Shown one piece after another: positions 1-7,663 of a stretch of DNA of 19,086 nucleotides. Under the pieces are notes generated by a model, which saw only the letters and a program-made list of their open reading frames with translations, ran no database searches and was not told the DNA's origin. Position 1 is the first letter of the stretch; every line of letters begins with the position of its first letter. The stretch spans positions 1-19,086 of the forward strand of contig PWND01000210.1 in assembly GCA_003557965.1 (NCBI GenBank), written 5' to 3'. Position numbers and translations under genes: made by a program. The stretch comes from Bacteroidales bacterium. GTDB taxonomy: Bacteria; Bacteroidota; Bacteroidia; Bacteroidales; UBA7960.

Positions 1-1081
1 AATGACTATCACCTATTCCTGCATCATTAAGATAGCCTGCTGCATATAAACCATTTTCAGAGTAGCTGAATTTTTTTATATCGCCTCTTGGGTGATGAAC
101 TGCGGTAATAGTTTCATCAAGTGATTCTTCAAGGGTACGGTTCCATCCTGCAAAATATGGATTGTAATTATGCGGAATATTTTGATTTAGTTTCATAAGC
201 CAAAAATCTGTCCCCGTATTCCTTGCTTTTGAAACAGCACCACTCATACTATTATAAGAAGGTGGAGAATCAGGGTTTTCACAATTTTCGCTTTGCCAGT
301 TGAACCAAACAACAACAGTAGATGGGTTTCTATAGCAGTGATTTGCAGACAGAATATAAGGTTTAAAATCTTCCTTTGTATTATTAATCAAAACGCCTGA
401 GCAAAAAGCATTTCCGCCGGTTAATAGCATTACAGAAGCATTAACCTGGTCTTGCCAGTCATCAGCCTCCGGGCAGGATACATTCAAATTACAATTTCCT
501 GAATGGCCAAAACCCCTTACGAATTGATATGGATCTCTGTACGCATGTGTTACTTTACTGATATTTAACTTGCCTTTAAATTCGGAAAGCCTTGGTTCAT
601 AATATTCAACTATTATGCTGTCGCCCCTGGCCAGCGTGGCAGCAAAATATTTATCTTCCTGGTTATTATAGATTGTAAAAGCTCCCAAAACATCGGAGTA
701 ATCAGTATTATAAATAAACAATTCAGCTCCCGGTGGCAGCTTATACTTATCAAAAGACAGGTTTATTGAGTAAGCTCCTTCTGAAACAATTCCAAGCTGC
801 CATAATTTATCGCCACTGGGTAAATTAATCCAATTGCCGGAATTATCGGGAGAAATGCTTACCGGGATGTTTTTCCCAAAACGCCAGGGTATTCCTTTAA
901 GTTTGTCGTTTACCAGGTCCTCTGCCTGAAGCCTTTCCACATTAACTTCCGGCATAAGGATAAATGATATGTCAGATAAGTTATTCTTTATGCCGTATGG
1001 CAATTTATTCTGGCTTATTTGTGAGTTTGCATCAAAAAAGCCAAAAAAGAAGATAATTAAGATTAAAATAGATGTTTTCAT
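1..1081 (-). CDS. Secreted lysyl-endopeptidase-like serine protease, partial (C-terminus outside window)
   Basis: Translated directly from the minus strand; the frame stays open from the ATG at 1081 to the window edge, giving the first 360 residues. Residues 1-20 form a signal peptide (MKTSI, hydrophobic stretch, ANS before Q21). Residues about 21-200 look like a beta-rich propeptide (PSGDKLWQLGI, PPGAELFIYN). The trypsin-like catalytic part begins around residue 225: FCSGVLINN, then YILSANHC with the probable catalytic His248, then TDFWLMKL with the probable catalytic Asp292. HHPRGDIKKFS at 329-339 is characteristic of the Achromobacter lysyl endopeptidase (Lys-C) type. The catalytic serine should lie beyond the edge, so activity cannot be confirmed. 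Such proteins are secreted, and in Bacteroidota often carry a type IX secretion C-terminal domain; that part is not visible. A good promoter match lies just upstream, so it is probably transcribed on its own. Confidence 0.85.
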   Translation of the reverse strand, partial: MKTSILILIIFFFGFFDANSQISQNKLPYGIKNNLSDISFILMPEVNVERLQAEDLVNDKLKGIPWRFGKNIPVSISPDNSGNWINLPSGDKLWQLGIVSEGAYSINLSFDKYKLPPGAELFIYNTDYSDVLGAFTIYNNQEDKYFAATLARGDSIIVEYYEPRLSEFKGKLNISKVTHAYRDPYQFVRGFGHSGNCNLNVSCPEADDWQDQVNASVMLLTGGNAFCSGVLINNTKEDFKPYILSANHCYRNPSTVVVWFNWQSENCENPDSPPSYNSMSGAVSKARNTGTDFWLMKLNQNIPHNYNPYFAGWNRTLEESLDETITAVHHPRGDIKKFSYSENGLYAAGYLNDAGIGDSH

Positions 1082-1106
1082 GACTAATTGCTTTTAAAAT
1101 TTTCGA

Positions 1107-1137
1107 CAAATATCGTAAATATTTACAATTAGTCAAA
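1107..1137 (-). promoter_or_regulatory. Candidate promoter of the protease gene
   Basis: Reading the minus strand, TTTG (1137-1134) is followed after exactly 19 bases by GATATTTG (1114-1107). This fits the Bacteroidota pattern TTTG-N19-TAnnTTTG except at the first base of the TA pair. Transcription would start near 1100, leaving a leader of about 20 bases before the ATG at 1081. Seen by eye only. Confidence 0.45.
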
Positions 1138-1161
1138 TTTTTTTACAATTTAATGTGATAT

Positions 1162-1932
1162 TTATTGCGATTGACCTAAATAATTTAAGGCCAGGGATGT
1201 GAATTCTTTTGGTTTGTCGGCATGCAGCCAGTGTGTTGCACCACTTATTGTTTTAATTTCAGCATAAGGAAAAAGCTTTTTAATCAGGTGCATTTCTTTC
1301 ATTGTTATATAATCTGAGCGCCCTCCTTTTATAAACAAAGCCGGGCCTGTATATTGAGTTTCTGACTCTATCGCTTTTCCAATTTCGTTTAAATTGTTTA
1401 AAACAGCTTCCAGGTTAGTTTTCCAGCCAAAAGATGTTTTGTCCTTTCTATATAAGTTTTTCATTAAAAACTGCAAAAGCCTTTCACTTTTAATTCTTTC
1501 TGACAGAATTTTTTCAACTTCTTTTCTGCTTTTTACGGTATTAAAATCAATTGCCAGCATTGCATCAATAATCATTTGGTGCTTGTTTTCGTATTCAGCA
1601 GGGCTTATATCAGCAATTATAAGCCTATTAACCTTTTCCGGGTAATCAAAGGCAAATTGCATGATGGTTTTTCCGCCCAATGAATGCCCTAATAAGTGTG
1701 ATGAGTTAATATTATGAGTATTCATAAACTCAAGAAGGTCGTCGCTCATTGCCTGGTAATTAAACACGTTGCTTTTTCCTGACTTTCCATGGTTACGTAA
1801 ATCAACAATATATACTAAATAGTTTTCACTAAGCTTTTTAGCTATTGTAATCCAGTTGTCAAGCATTCCAAATAATCCATGCAAAATAATTAATGGTTGG
1901 CCATAACCGATTTTTTTATAGTTAAGTTCCAT
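1162..1932 (-). CDS. Alpha/beta hydrolase, YbfF-like esterase
   Basis: A 256-residue cytoplasmic alpha/beta hydrolase of normal length for the YbfF group. The oxyanion-hole HGLFG lies at 18-22, the conserved VDLRNHGKS at 43-51, the nucleophile elbow GHSLGG at 82-87 with Ser84, a probable acid Asp108 in IADISPAEY, and the catalytic His234 in GATHWLHADKP. HGLFG, RNHG and HW.HA.KP together are typical of YbfF esterases, which cleave short acyl esters and thioesters in vitro; the physiological substrate is not known. It starts 18 bases after the pdxJ stop codon on the same strand, so the two are probably cotranscribed. No signal peptide. Family assignment is firm, exact substrate open. Confidence 0.85.
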   Translation of the reverse strand: MELNYKKIGYGQPLIILHGLFGMLDNWITIAKKLSENYLVYIVDLRNHGKSGKSNVFNYQAMSDDLLEFMNTHNINSSHLLGHSLGGKTIMQFAFDYPEKVNRLIIADISPAEYENKHQMIIDAMLAIDFNTVKSRKEVEKILSERIKSERLLQFLMKNLYRKDKTSFGWKTNLEAVLNNLNEIGKAIESETQYTGPALFIKGGRSDYITMKEMHLIKKLFPYAEIKTISGATHWLHADKPKEFTSLALNYLGQSQ

Positions 1933-1950
1933 TCTGAAAACAAATAGTGT

Positions 1951-2664
1951 TTAATTTATCTCGTTAAGATATCGTTGTATTGTATTTTCAAGGCCATAAT
2001 ACAGTGCATCACTAATAAGGGCATGTCCAATAGAAACTTCAAGAAGTTTTGGTATGTTTTTTACAAAAAAGCCTAAGTTATCAAGATTAAGGTCATGTCC
2101 GGCATTTAAGCCAAGCCCGGCTTCATTTGCTGCTTTTGCTGCTTCTATAAAAGGGGCTATGGCTGCTTCTTTATCGTAAGGAAATTCTGCAGCATAAGGT
2201 TCTGTATATAATTCTACCCTGTCAGCACCTGTTTCTGCTGCTTTGTAAATCATTTCCCTGTCAGTTTCAATAAAAACAGACACTCTTATGCCGTGGCTTT
2301 TTATTTCAGCAATTACATCTTTTAAAAAATCCAAATGTTTAACAGTGTCCCATCCTGCATTAGATGTTAAAGCATTAGGAGGGTCAGGGACCAATGTTGC
2401 CTGGTGTGGCTTAATTTCTGCAAGCATATCTAAAAACTTCCTTGTAGGATAGCCTTCAATATTAAATTCCGTTGTAATAACAGGCTTTAAATCATATACA
2501 TCCCGCCTTCTTATGTGTCTTTCATCAGGCCGCGGATGCACGGTTATACCCTGTGCTCCATACTTTTCACAGTTCCTGGCAGCTTCTACAACATCCGGGA
2601 TATTACCACCTCTCGCATTACGAATTGTGGCAATCTTATTTATATTTACACTTAACCTTACCAT
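1951..2664 (-). CDS. pdxJ: Pyridoxine 5'-phosphate synthase
   Basis: Condenses 1-deoxy-D-xylulose 5-phosphate with 3-amino-2-oxopropyl phosphate to pyridoxine 5'-phosphate, the last ring-forming step of the DXP-dependent vitamin B6 pathway. The 237 residues form one TIM barrel. Numbered from the ATG at 2664: SVNINKIATIRNARGG at 5-20, HPRPDERHI at 43-51 with His43, TTEFNIEGYP at 64-73 with Glu70, GADRVELYTEPYA at 146-158, and GLNAGHDLN at 185-193 with His190; these match the catalytic His45, Glu72 and His193 of E. coli PdxJ. The frame can be extended five codons to a TTG at 2679, but family members start at M-(x)-LSVNINK and a TAnnTTTG-like box overlaps that TTG, so the ATG is preferred. Followed after 18 bases by the esterase gene. 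Confidence 0.96.
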   Translation of the reverse strand: MVRLSVNINKIATIRNARGGNIPDVVEAARNCEKYGAQGITVHPRPDERHIRRRDVYDLKPVITTEFNIEGYPTRKFLDMLAEIKPHQATLVPDPPNALTSNAGWDTVKHLDFLKDVIAEIKSHGIRVSVFIETDREMIYKAAETGADRVELYTEPYAAEFPYDKEAAIAPFIEAAKAANEAGLGLNAGHDLNLDNLGFFVKNIPKLLEVSIGHALISDALYYGLENTIQRYLNEIN

Positions 2665-2676
2665 GACTTTTTTTTG

Positions 2677-2684
2677 CAAATCTA
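2677..2684 (-). promoter_or_regulatory. Possible -7 box for pdxJ
   Basis: On the minus strand TAGATTTG fits the Bacteroidota -7 consensus TAnnTTTG and lies about 12 bases before the preferred pdxJ ATG. No clear TTTG sits 19-20 bases upstream, so the support is weak. If real, the leader is very short and the alternative TTG start would not be in the transcript. Confidence 0.25.
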
Positions 2685-2732
2685 AACAAAATGACTATAT
2701 AATTAATTCCTTATCCATTTAAAATTTATGAC

Positions 2733-2740
2733 TAATTTTG
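2733..2740 (+). promoter_or_regulatory. Possible -7 box for the CBS-domain gene
   Basis: TAATTTTG fits TAnnTTTG and lies 32 bases before the ATG at 2773, implying transcription from about 2746. The -33 position lacks a clear TTTG. The divergent pdxJ promoter would lie in the same short gap. Confidence 0.3.
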
Positions 2741-2772
2741 TACAACGGCAAACATTATAAATCTCTGCTATC

Positions 2773-3438
2773 ATGAAGGCAAAAGACATAATGACAGACA
2801 ATATAACAACTCTTAAAACATCTGACAATGCTAAGTCTGCATTGTCAATAATGGAAGAACTAAAAGTTTCTCACTTGCCAATTGTAAATAATGAAGTTTT
2901 TTTAGGATTAATATCAGAAAACGACATTCTTGATATTAATGATATGAAAGCACCTATAGGCAATCACCACTTATCTCTTTCGAAGCCAAATGTGCTATTT
3001 AGCAACCAAATTTTTGATGTAGTGAGGCTCGTTGCTGAACACTCGCTTACGCTTGTACCTGTTGTGGATGATAAAAACAATTACCTTGGCTGTATTACAT
3101 TGGAGAGATTAACAAAAAGCTTTGCAAAAATATCTTCTGTTGGCCAACCCGGGGGTATTATTGTTGTTGAGGTAAACGCCCATGATTATTCACTTAGCCA
3201 GATTTCTCAAATTGTTGAATCAAATGACGCAAAGGTTTTATGCTCATACCTGTCTGCCCATGAAGACAGTAATAAATTTGATGTTACTATAAAGGTTAAT
3301 AAAATTGATATATCCGGAATAATACAAACTTTCAACAGGTATGATTATATAATTAAGTGGTATTTTTCTGAAGAAAGCCGTTATGATGACCTCCTTGACT
3401 CCAGATATCAATCCCTGATGAAGTATCTTGATATTTAG
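2773..3438 (+). CDS. CBS-domain pair protein with C-terminal ACT-like domain
   Basis: A 221-residue soluble protein. Two CBS motifs are visible: residues 1-55 (MKAKDIMTDNITTLKTSDNA, then SHLPIVNN and FLGLISENDIL) and about 70-118 (FDVVRLVAEHSLTLVPVVDD, then YLGCITLERL). Paired CBS motifs normally bind adenine nucleotides and act as energy or ligand sensors. Residues about 127-200 (GGIIVVEVNAHDYSLSQISQIVESNDAKVL and onward to the KFDVTIKVNK strand) look like an ACT-type regulatory domain, similar to AcuB-like proteins. No catalytic domain is present, so it is probably a regulator or adaptor; its target is unknown. It diverges from pdxJ across 108 bases. From memory, related Bacteroidota often carry an NAD kinase gene next to this CBS gene; here the next gene is a dipeptidase. 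Confidence 0.82.
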   Translation: MKAKDIMTDNITTLKTSDNAKSALSIMEELKVSHLPIVNNEVFLGLISENDILDINDMKAPIGNHHLSLSKPNVLFSNQIFDVVRLVAEHSLTLVPVVDDKNNYLGCITLERLTKSFAKISSVGQPGGIIVVEVNAHDYSLSQISQIVESNDAKVLCSYLSAHEDSNKFDVTIKVNKIDISGIIQTFNRYDYIIKWYFSEESRYDDLLDSRYQSLMKYLDI

Positions 3439-3504
3439 ATACAGGTAAATGTTTAACTTTTTTTTACCATATTCATTCAAAAAGCAAATGTGAATTTTTA
3501 AAGA

Positions 3505-3596
3505 ATTGTTTATTTACATAGAGCAGCATATGTTTGTTAAGTTTATTGTTTTACAACTCACTACTCAAAAATTGTTAAACAGCTATTTGTTAAGTT
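3505..3596 (+). promoter_or_regulatory. Upstream region of the dipeptidase gene with repeated TTTGTTAAGTT
   Basis: The 247-base gap between the CBS and dipeptidase genes contains two copies of the 11-mer TTTGTTAAGTT (3533-3543 and 3586-3596, 53 bases apart) and a partial copy TTGTTAA at 3572-3578. The first copy overlaps TATGTTTG (3529-3536), a perfect TAnnTTTG box with ATTG 20 bases upstream at 3505-3508. It could be a promoter with operator repeats; AT-richness makes chance repeats possible. Confidence 0.3.
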
Positions 3597-3685
3597 ATTA
3601 TTATTTATTTTTATCAATTAAAACAACAACTGTCATTTTTAGATTAAATACAGAGTTTATAATATAAGGCAAAACAACTACAAAC

Positions 3686-4945
3686 ATGTACGACATTTTT
3701 AGCATCAAAATAAGATTTATCTTATTATTATTGTTATTCTCGTTTTCATGCAACAACGCAGAGGATAAACAAGAAGAAACTGCTTTTGAACAATTATCCG
3801 TTGAAGAACAAGCAGACATCATTCATGAGACTATCTTAACATTAGACAGCCATGTTGACACCCCCTTAATGTTTGGCCGGGAAAATTTTGACATTGGCAA
3901 ATATAATGATATTGGCAAGCTTGATTTTCCAAGAATGGAAGAGGGCGGATTAGACGCAGCATTTTTTGCGGTCTTTTTAGGGCAGGGGGCTAGAACTCCC
4001 GAGGCATATGAAACAGCAAAAAGAAGAGCATTTGAGATAATAGATAATATTCACCAGGCAGTAAAAGAAAACAGTGATGTGGCAGAATTAGCTCTTACGG
4101 CTGATGATGCATACAAAATAAAGGAGAAAGGGAAAAGAGCCGTATATATCGGACTTGAAAATGGTTATCCTATTGGGTATGATTTGTCTTTATTACAAGA
4201 GTTTTATGACCAGGGTGTAAGGTATGTTGGGCCTGTTCATTCTCATAACAACCACTTAAGTGATTCATCAAGCGACAGAAAGGGTGAAGAGCATGGTGGC
4301 TTATCAGATTTTGGCAAAGAAGTAATTAAGGAGCTAAACCGCCTTGGCATGATGGTGGATGTTTCACACATGTCAGACAATGCTACTTTTGATGTTTTAG
4401 AAATAACAAAAGCCCCGGTAATTGCCTCTCATTCTAATGCTAAAGCATTATGTAACAGCCACAGGAATCTTAATGATAAACTTTTAAAAGCTATAGCAGA
4501 AAATGGCGGCGTTGTTCAGTTATGCCTTCTGACAAATTACGTTAAAGAAACTGATCCCAACCCACAAAGAGATTCTGCCATTGCAGATTTAAGGCATAGA
4601 TATGACAACTATCAAAACCTTACTGATGAAGAGTTGAACAAGGTCAGGATAGAATGGGCAATGATTAATGAAAAATTTCCAAGAAACTTAGCTACAGTTG
4701 CTGACCTTATTGACCATGTTGACTATATAGCCGATTTAATTGGAATAGAGTATATCGGGTTTGGCTCAGACTTTGACGGTGGCGGAGAACTTATTGGCTG
4801 TAAAGATGTTTCGGAAATGAAAAACATAACAATTGAACTTCTTAACAGAGGATATTCAAAAAAAGAAATTGAAAAAATGTGGTCAGGAAACTTTATGAGA
4901 GTTTTCAGAAAAGTAGAAAAAACAGGCAAAGAACTTAGGAGATAA
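3686..4945 (+). CDS. Lipoprotein dipeptidase, peptidase family M19 (membrane/renal dipeptidase type)
   Basis: A zinc dipeptidase of 419 residues that hydrolyses dipeptides, probably at the outer face of a membrane. The N-terminus has a lipoprotein signal: a hydrophobic run at 11-20 and the lipobox SFSC with Cys22. Zinc ligands of the family are all present: His56 and Asp58 in LDSHVDTP, Glu158 in YIGLENGYP, His228 in VDVSHMSD and His249 in VIASHSNAKA; SHRNLND follows at 258-264, and GFGSDFDG at 358-365 holds the conserved Asp362 near the active site. Length and motif order fit M19 throughout. The HAD phosphatase gene begins 30 bases after its stop, so the two are likely one transcript. Substrate preference (including D-amino-acid dipeptides, known for some members) cannot be read from sequence. 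Confidence 0.93.
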   Translation: MYDIFSIKIRFILLLLLFSFSCNNAEDKQEETAFEQLSVEEQADIIHETILTLDSHVDTPLMFGRENFDIGKYNDIGKLDFPRMEEGGLDAAFFAVFLGQGARTPEAYETAKRRAFEIIDNIHQAVKENSDVAELALTADDAYKIKEKGKRAVYIGLENGYPIGYDLSLLQEFYDQGVRYVGPVHSHNNHLSDSSSDRKGEEHGGLSDFGKEVIKELNRLGMMVDVSHMSDNATFDVLEITKAPVIASHSNAKALCNSHRNLNDKLLKAIAENGGVVQLCLLTNYVKETDPNPQRDSAIADLRHRYDNYQNLTDEELNKVRIEWAMINEKFPRNLATVADLIDHVDYIADLIGIEYIGFGSDFDGGGELIGCKDVSEMKNITIELLNRGYSKKEIEKMWSGNFMRVFRKVEKTGKELRR

Positions 4946-4975
4946 AGTTTTTTGAATAAATAAACCTTGTGAATA

Positions 4976-5611
4976 GTGATTAAAAATATAATTTTTGACT
5001 TAGGTGGTGTGATTCTGAATATAAGCTATGAGCTTTCAATAAAAAGCTTTATAGACTTAGGTGTAAAGGATTTTGACAAACTTTTTTCACAAGCATCTCA
5101 AAGTAAATTATTTGACAAATTTGATAAAGGTGAAATCACTCCGGAGCAGTTTCGTAATGAAATAAAACTGATGTCAGGAATAAACTTAAGCGATAAGCAA
5201 ATTGACAAAGCATGGAATTCCATGTTGCTCGACTTTCCCCCGGAACGATTAGATTTGTTGAATAAAGTTAAAGACAACTACAGAGTTTTTTTACTAAGCA
5301 ACACCAATGCGATTCATTACCCGGTATATTTAAAATACCTGGAAAATGAGTTTGGCTTAAGTGATTTGTCACATATTTTTGAAAAAGAATACTTATCTTA
5401 TAAAATCGGTAAACGCAAGCCTGATAAAGAGGCCTTTTTACATGTTATTATGGATAAAAATTTGGTTCCGGGGGAAACATTTTTTATTGATGACTCCATG
5501 CAACATATTGAAGGAGCCCGCAAAGCAGGCTTACACGCGCACTGGCTAAATGTTACAAAAGAAAGCATTATTGAACTTTTTGATAACAGCGGAAATATTA
5601 TTATTGAATAG
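4976..5611 (+). CDS. HAD superfamily phosphatase, subfamily IA, YihX-like
   Basis: A 211-residue cytoplasmic haloacid-dehalogenase-type hydrolase. Motif I is FDLGGV with the nucleophile Asp8; Gly10 replaces the usual second Asp, as in E. coli YihX (alpha-D-glucose-1-phosphatase), so this is normal for the subgroup. Motif II is LLSNTN around 105-110, motif III the lysine of GKRKPD near 145, and motif IV FFIDDS near 170 followed by IEGARKAGLHAHW. A helical cap lies between motifs I and II. The start must be GTG at 4976: a stop codon lies two codons upstream in frame and motif I begins seven codons after it. It follows the dipeptidase by 30 bases. Glucose-1-phosphate is a guess from the family; other sugar phosphates or FMN are possible. 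Confidence 0.85.
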   Translation: MIKNIIFDLGGVILNISYELSIKSFIDLGVKDFDKLFSQASQSKLFDKFDKGEITPEQFRNEIKLMSGINLSDKQIDKAWNSMLLDFPPERLDLLNKVKDNYRVFLLSNTNAIHYPVYLKYLENEFGLSDLSHIFEKEYLSYKIGKRKPDKEAFLHVIMDKNLVPGETFFIDDSMQHIEGARKAGLHAHWLNVTKESIIELFDNSGNIIIE

Positions 5612-5668
5612 CCAATAGTGTGAATGAAAGTTTACTGTAATTTTTTTTCAATATTTTCTTTCACTTAG

Positions 5669-6661
5669 CTAATATTGATAATCAATTAAAACGCTTTTCA
5701 GGATATTTTCTACTTCATTAAATGACCCGGCAGTTACCAGTTTAATCCTTATTGGTTTAAAATTTTTTATTCCTTTAAAGTAGTTTGAATAATGCTTGCG
5801 CATTTCAAAAACTGCTGTTTTTTCTCCCTTCCAATCCACTGACATTTTTAGATGCTGCAGGCAGGTTTCTACTCTTTCTTTTATATCAGGGCGTGGGATT
5901 TCATGTGAATTATTCAAATAGCTTTTTATTTCATTAAAAACCCAGGGATTGCCAATAGCAGCCCTGCCAATCATAATTCCGTCAACATTATATTTTTCTA
6001 ATGCATTTCTGGCAGATTGCCCATCAATAATATCACCATTCCCGATTACCGGGATAGTAATATTTGGGTTGTTTTTTACTGCTCCAATAAGGCTCCAGTC
6101 GGCAACTCCTTTATACAACTGGCATCTTGTACGTCCGTGAATAGCAATTGCAGAAATTCCTGTATCCTGTAATCTTTCAGCAATTTCAATAATATTTTGG
6201 TTTTTTTGGTCCCAACCTAACCTTGTTTTTACAGTTACAGGTATTTTTACTGCTCTAACCACAGCTTCAGACATCCTGGCCATTTTCTCAACGTCATTTA
6301 AAAGGCCTGCGCCGGCTCCTTTTGCAGCAACTTTTTTTACAGGGCAGCCAAAGTTCAAATCAATAAAGTCAGGCTTCACCGACTCTACTATTTTCGCAGC
6401 TTCAACCACTGCGTCAATGTTAGCACCAAAAATTTGTATTGATACAGGCCTTTCTTCATTAGATATGTCGAGTTTATGCTTGCTTTTTATCGAATCCCTT
6501 ATTAATCCGTCACTAGCCACAAACTCAGAGTAAACCCAGTCTGCTCCCATATTTCTGCAAATCATCCTGAAGGGAGGATCCGATACATCCTCCATAGGTG
6601 CGAGAATTAATGGAGGCCTGTCAAATTCTATGTTGCCAATCTTTATTTTTTTCAAAATCAA
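5669..6661 (-). CDS. dusB: tRNA-dihydrouridine synthase (DusB/NifR3 family)
   Basis: An FMN enzyme of 330 residues that reduces uridine to dihydrouridine in the tRNA D-loop. The N-terminal TIM barrel carries LAPMEDVSDPPFR at 20-32 (FMN site), SIQIFGA at 74-80, DLNFGCPVKK at 101-110 with the catalytic Cys106, TVKTRLGW at 143-150 with Lys145, AIHGRTR at 173-179, VIGNGDI at 205-211 and IGRAAIGNPW at 231-240. The C-terminal 80 residues form the helical tRNA-binding part (MRKHYSNYFKG). No ATG is available at the N-terminus: candidate starts are TTG at 6661 or TTG at 6655, the latter giving MKKIKIGNIEF; both are close to family norms. Its 3' end faces the HAD gene across 57 bases. It diverges from the CPBP gene over a palindrome. 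Confidence 0.93.
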   Translation of the reverse strand: MILKKIKIGNIEFDRPPLILAPMEDVSDPPFRMICRNMGADWVYSEFVASDGLIRDSIKSKHKLDISNEERPVSIQIFGANIDAVVEAAKIVESVKPDFIDLNFGCPVKKVAAKGAGAGLLNDVEKMARMSEAVVRAVKIPVTVKTRLGWDQKNQNIIEIAERLQDTGISAIAIHGRTRCQLYKGVADWSLIGAVKNNPNITIPVIGNGDIIDGQSARNALEKYNVDGIMIGRAAIGNPWVFNEIKSYLNNSHEIPRPDIKERVETCLQHLKMSVDWKGEKTAVFEMRKHYSNYFKGIKNFKPIRIKLVTAGSFNEVENILKSVLIDYQY

Positions 6662-6675
6662 AAAAAAAGTTTTTA

Positions 6676-6705
6676 TTACTTTTGCCTTTTCACTGGCAAA
6701 AGTAA
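6676..6705. promoter_or_regulatory. Palindrome with back-to-back -7 boxes between dusB and the CPBP gene
   Basis: A perfect 11-bp inverted repeat, TTACTTTTGCC (6676-6686) and GGCAAAAGTAA (6695-6705), with an 8-base centre. Each arm contains TACTTTTG, an exact match to TAnnTTTG, one on each strand (6677-6684 plus, 6704-6697 minus). The two implied start points lie almost equally far from the CPBP ATG at 6719 and the dusB TTG at 6661, giving leaders of about 28 bases each. No -33 TTTG is seen for either. It could equally be an operator. Confidence 0.45.
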
Positions 6706-6718
6706 AGAAAAAGATATA

Positions 6719-7663
6719 ATGAAAGAGGAAGGTATTTTAAGGAATTTTCATCCATTTGCAAAATTAATTGCATTGGTATTAATAATGTTTTCAAGCTTCT
6801 TAGTGGTTTTCTTTGTTGGGATACTTGCAGCAACATTGTTTTTTGACCTCCCTTCATTATATGAAATAATTGAAGGAAATATTATACTGGATAGTGATGA
6901 ACTGATAAGCTTTAATAAATTTAATCAAACTATCAGCCACATAGGCTTATTTATTGTTCCTTCAATAATTTTTGCATGGCTTATAGGGGGCAGAGTTGCC
7001 AGGTATCTTCAAATTAATATCAAGCCCGACTTAAGACAGGTTTTTATAGGAATTTGTTTAGTATTTATATCATTACCCCTAATAAACTTTCTGTTGCATA
7101 TTAATATGCAACTAAGTTTGCCCGGCTTTCTTGAACCACTCGAAAAATGGATGGTTAGCACTGAAAAAGCTGCCGAGAAAATAACCCATCAGTTTTTGAG
7201 CGTAAGTAGTTTGCAGGGCTTATTATTAAACATTGTAATTATTGCCGTTATTCCGGCAATAGGCGAGGAGTTTATCTTCAGGGGCGCACTGCTGAATATT
7301 TTCAAACAATGGACAAAAAATACACACATAGCAGTGTGGATAACAGCAATTATTTTCAGCACTATACATTTCCAGTTTTTCGGGTTTTTGCCAAGATTAT
7401 TTTTAGGAGCATTATTCGGGTATTTTGTTGTTTTTAGTGGGACTATCTGGATAGCAATTATTGCTCACTTTATCAATAATGCTGCAGCTGTTACTGCATT
7501 TTATTTATATCATAACGAAATTCTTGACATACAACTTGAGGAAATAGGGAAAGGAACTGCAGGCACGTACCTTGTAGTATTAAGCACACTTCTGGTTATA
7601 TTGCTTTTGTTTGCAATGTGGAAAATTGGGAAAATAAAAAAAAATGAAACTATATATCCTTAA
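6719..7663 (+). CDS. CPBP-family intramembrane metalloprotease (CAAX protease/bacteriocin-processing type)
   Basis: A 314-residue polytopic inner-membrane protein of the CPBP (Abi) family of glutamate-type intramembrane proteases. Hydrophobic segments lie at about 14-40, 72-90, 106-127, 165-182, 203-218, 224-243, 245-262 and 281-302. The family motifs are present: EEFIFRG at 183-189 (Glu183, Glu184 and Arg188 of EExxxR), FSTIHF at 213-218 (His217) and AHFINNA at 249-255 (His250, Asn253), so it should be active. Bacterial members can act in bacteriocin self-immunity or protein processing, but the substrate here is unknown and no bacteriocin gene lies nearby. Its last 14 bases overlap the end of the convergent YihY-like gene. 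The ATG at 6719 follows the divergent palindrome. Confidence 0.88.
   Translation: MKEEGILRNFHPFAKLIALVLIMFSSFLVVFFVGILAATLFFDLPSLYEIIEGNIILDSDELISFNKFNQTISHIGLFIVPSIIFAWLIGGRVARYLQINIKPDLRQVFIGICLVFISLPLINFLLHINMQLSLPGFLEPLEKWMVSTEKAAEKITHQFLSVSSLQGLLLNIVIIAVIPAIGEEFIFRGALLNIFKQWTKNTHIAVWITAIIFSTIHFQFFGFLPRLFLGALFGYFVVFSGTIWIAIIAHFINNAAAVTAFYLYHNEILDIQLEEIGKGTAGTYLVVLSTLLVILLLFAMWKIGKIKKNETIYP

Noticed and set aside
1394..1645. Plus-strand open frame opposite the esterase gene
   Set aside because: It lies entirely antisense to a well-supported gene and shows no recognisable domain or initiation signal.
2665..2679. Five-codon upstream extension of pdxJ from TTG at 2679
   Set aside because: ATG at 2664 gives the family-typical N-terminus, and the TTG overlaps a promoter-like box.
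4976..5611. HAD protein thought defective because the second motif I aspartate is Gly
   Set aside because: DLG(N/G)V is the normal motif I of the YihX-like subgroup; all other motifs are intact.
5612..5668. Possible terminator between the convergent HAD and dusB genes (TGAAAG 5625-5630, CTTTCA 5658-5663)
   Set aside because: Only six pairs around a 27-base loop, with the T-run inside the loop rather than after the stem.
6719..7663. CPBP protease as part of a bacteriocin or phage-defence locus
   Set aside because: No small leader peptide, transporter or defence gene lies beside it; neighbours are dusB and a YihY-like gene.
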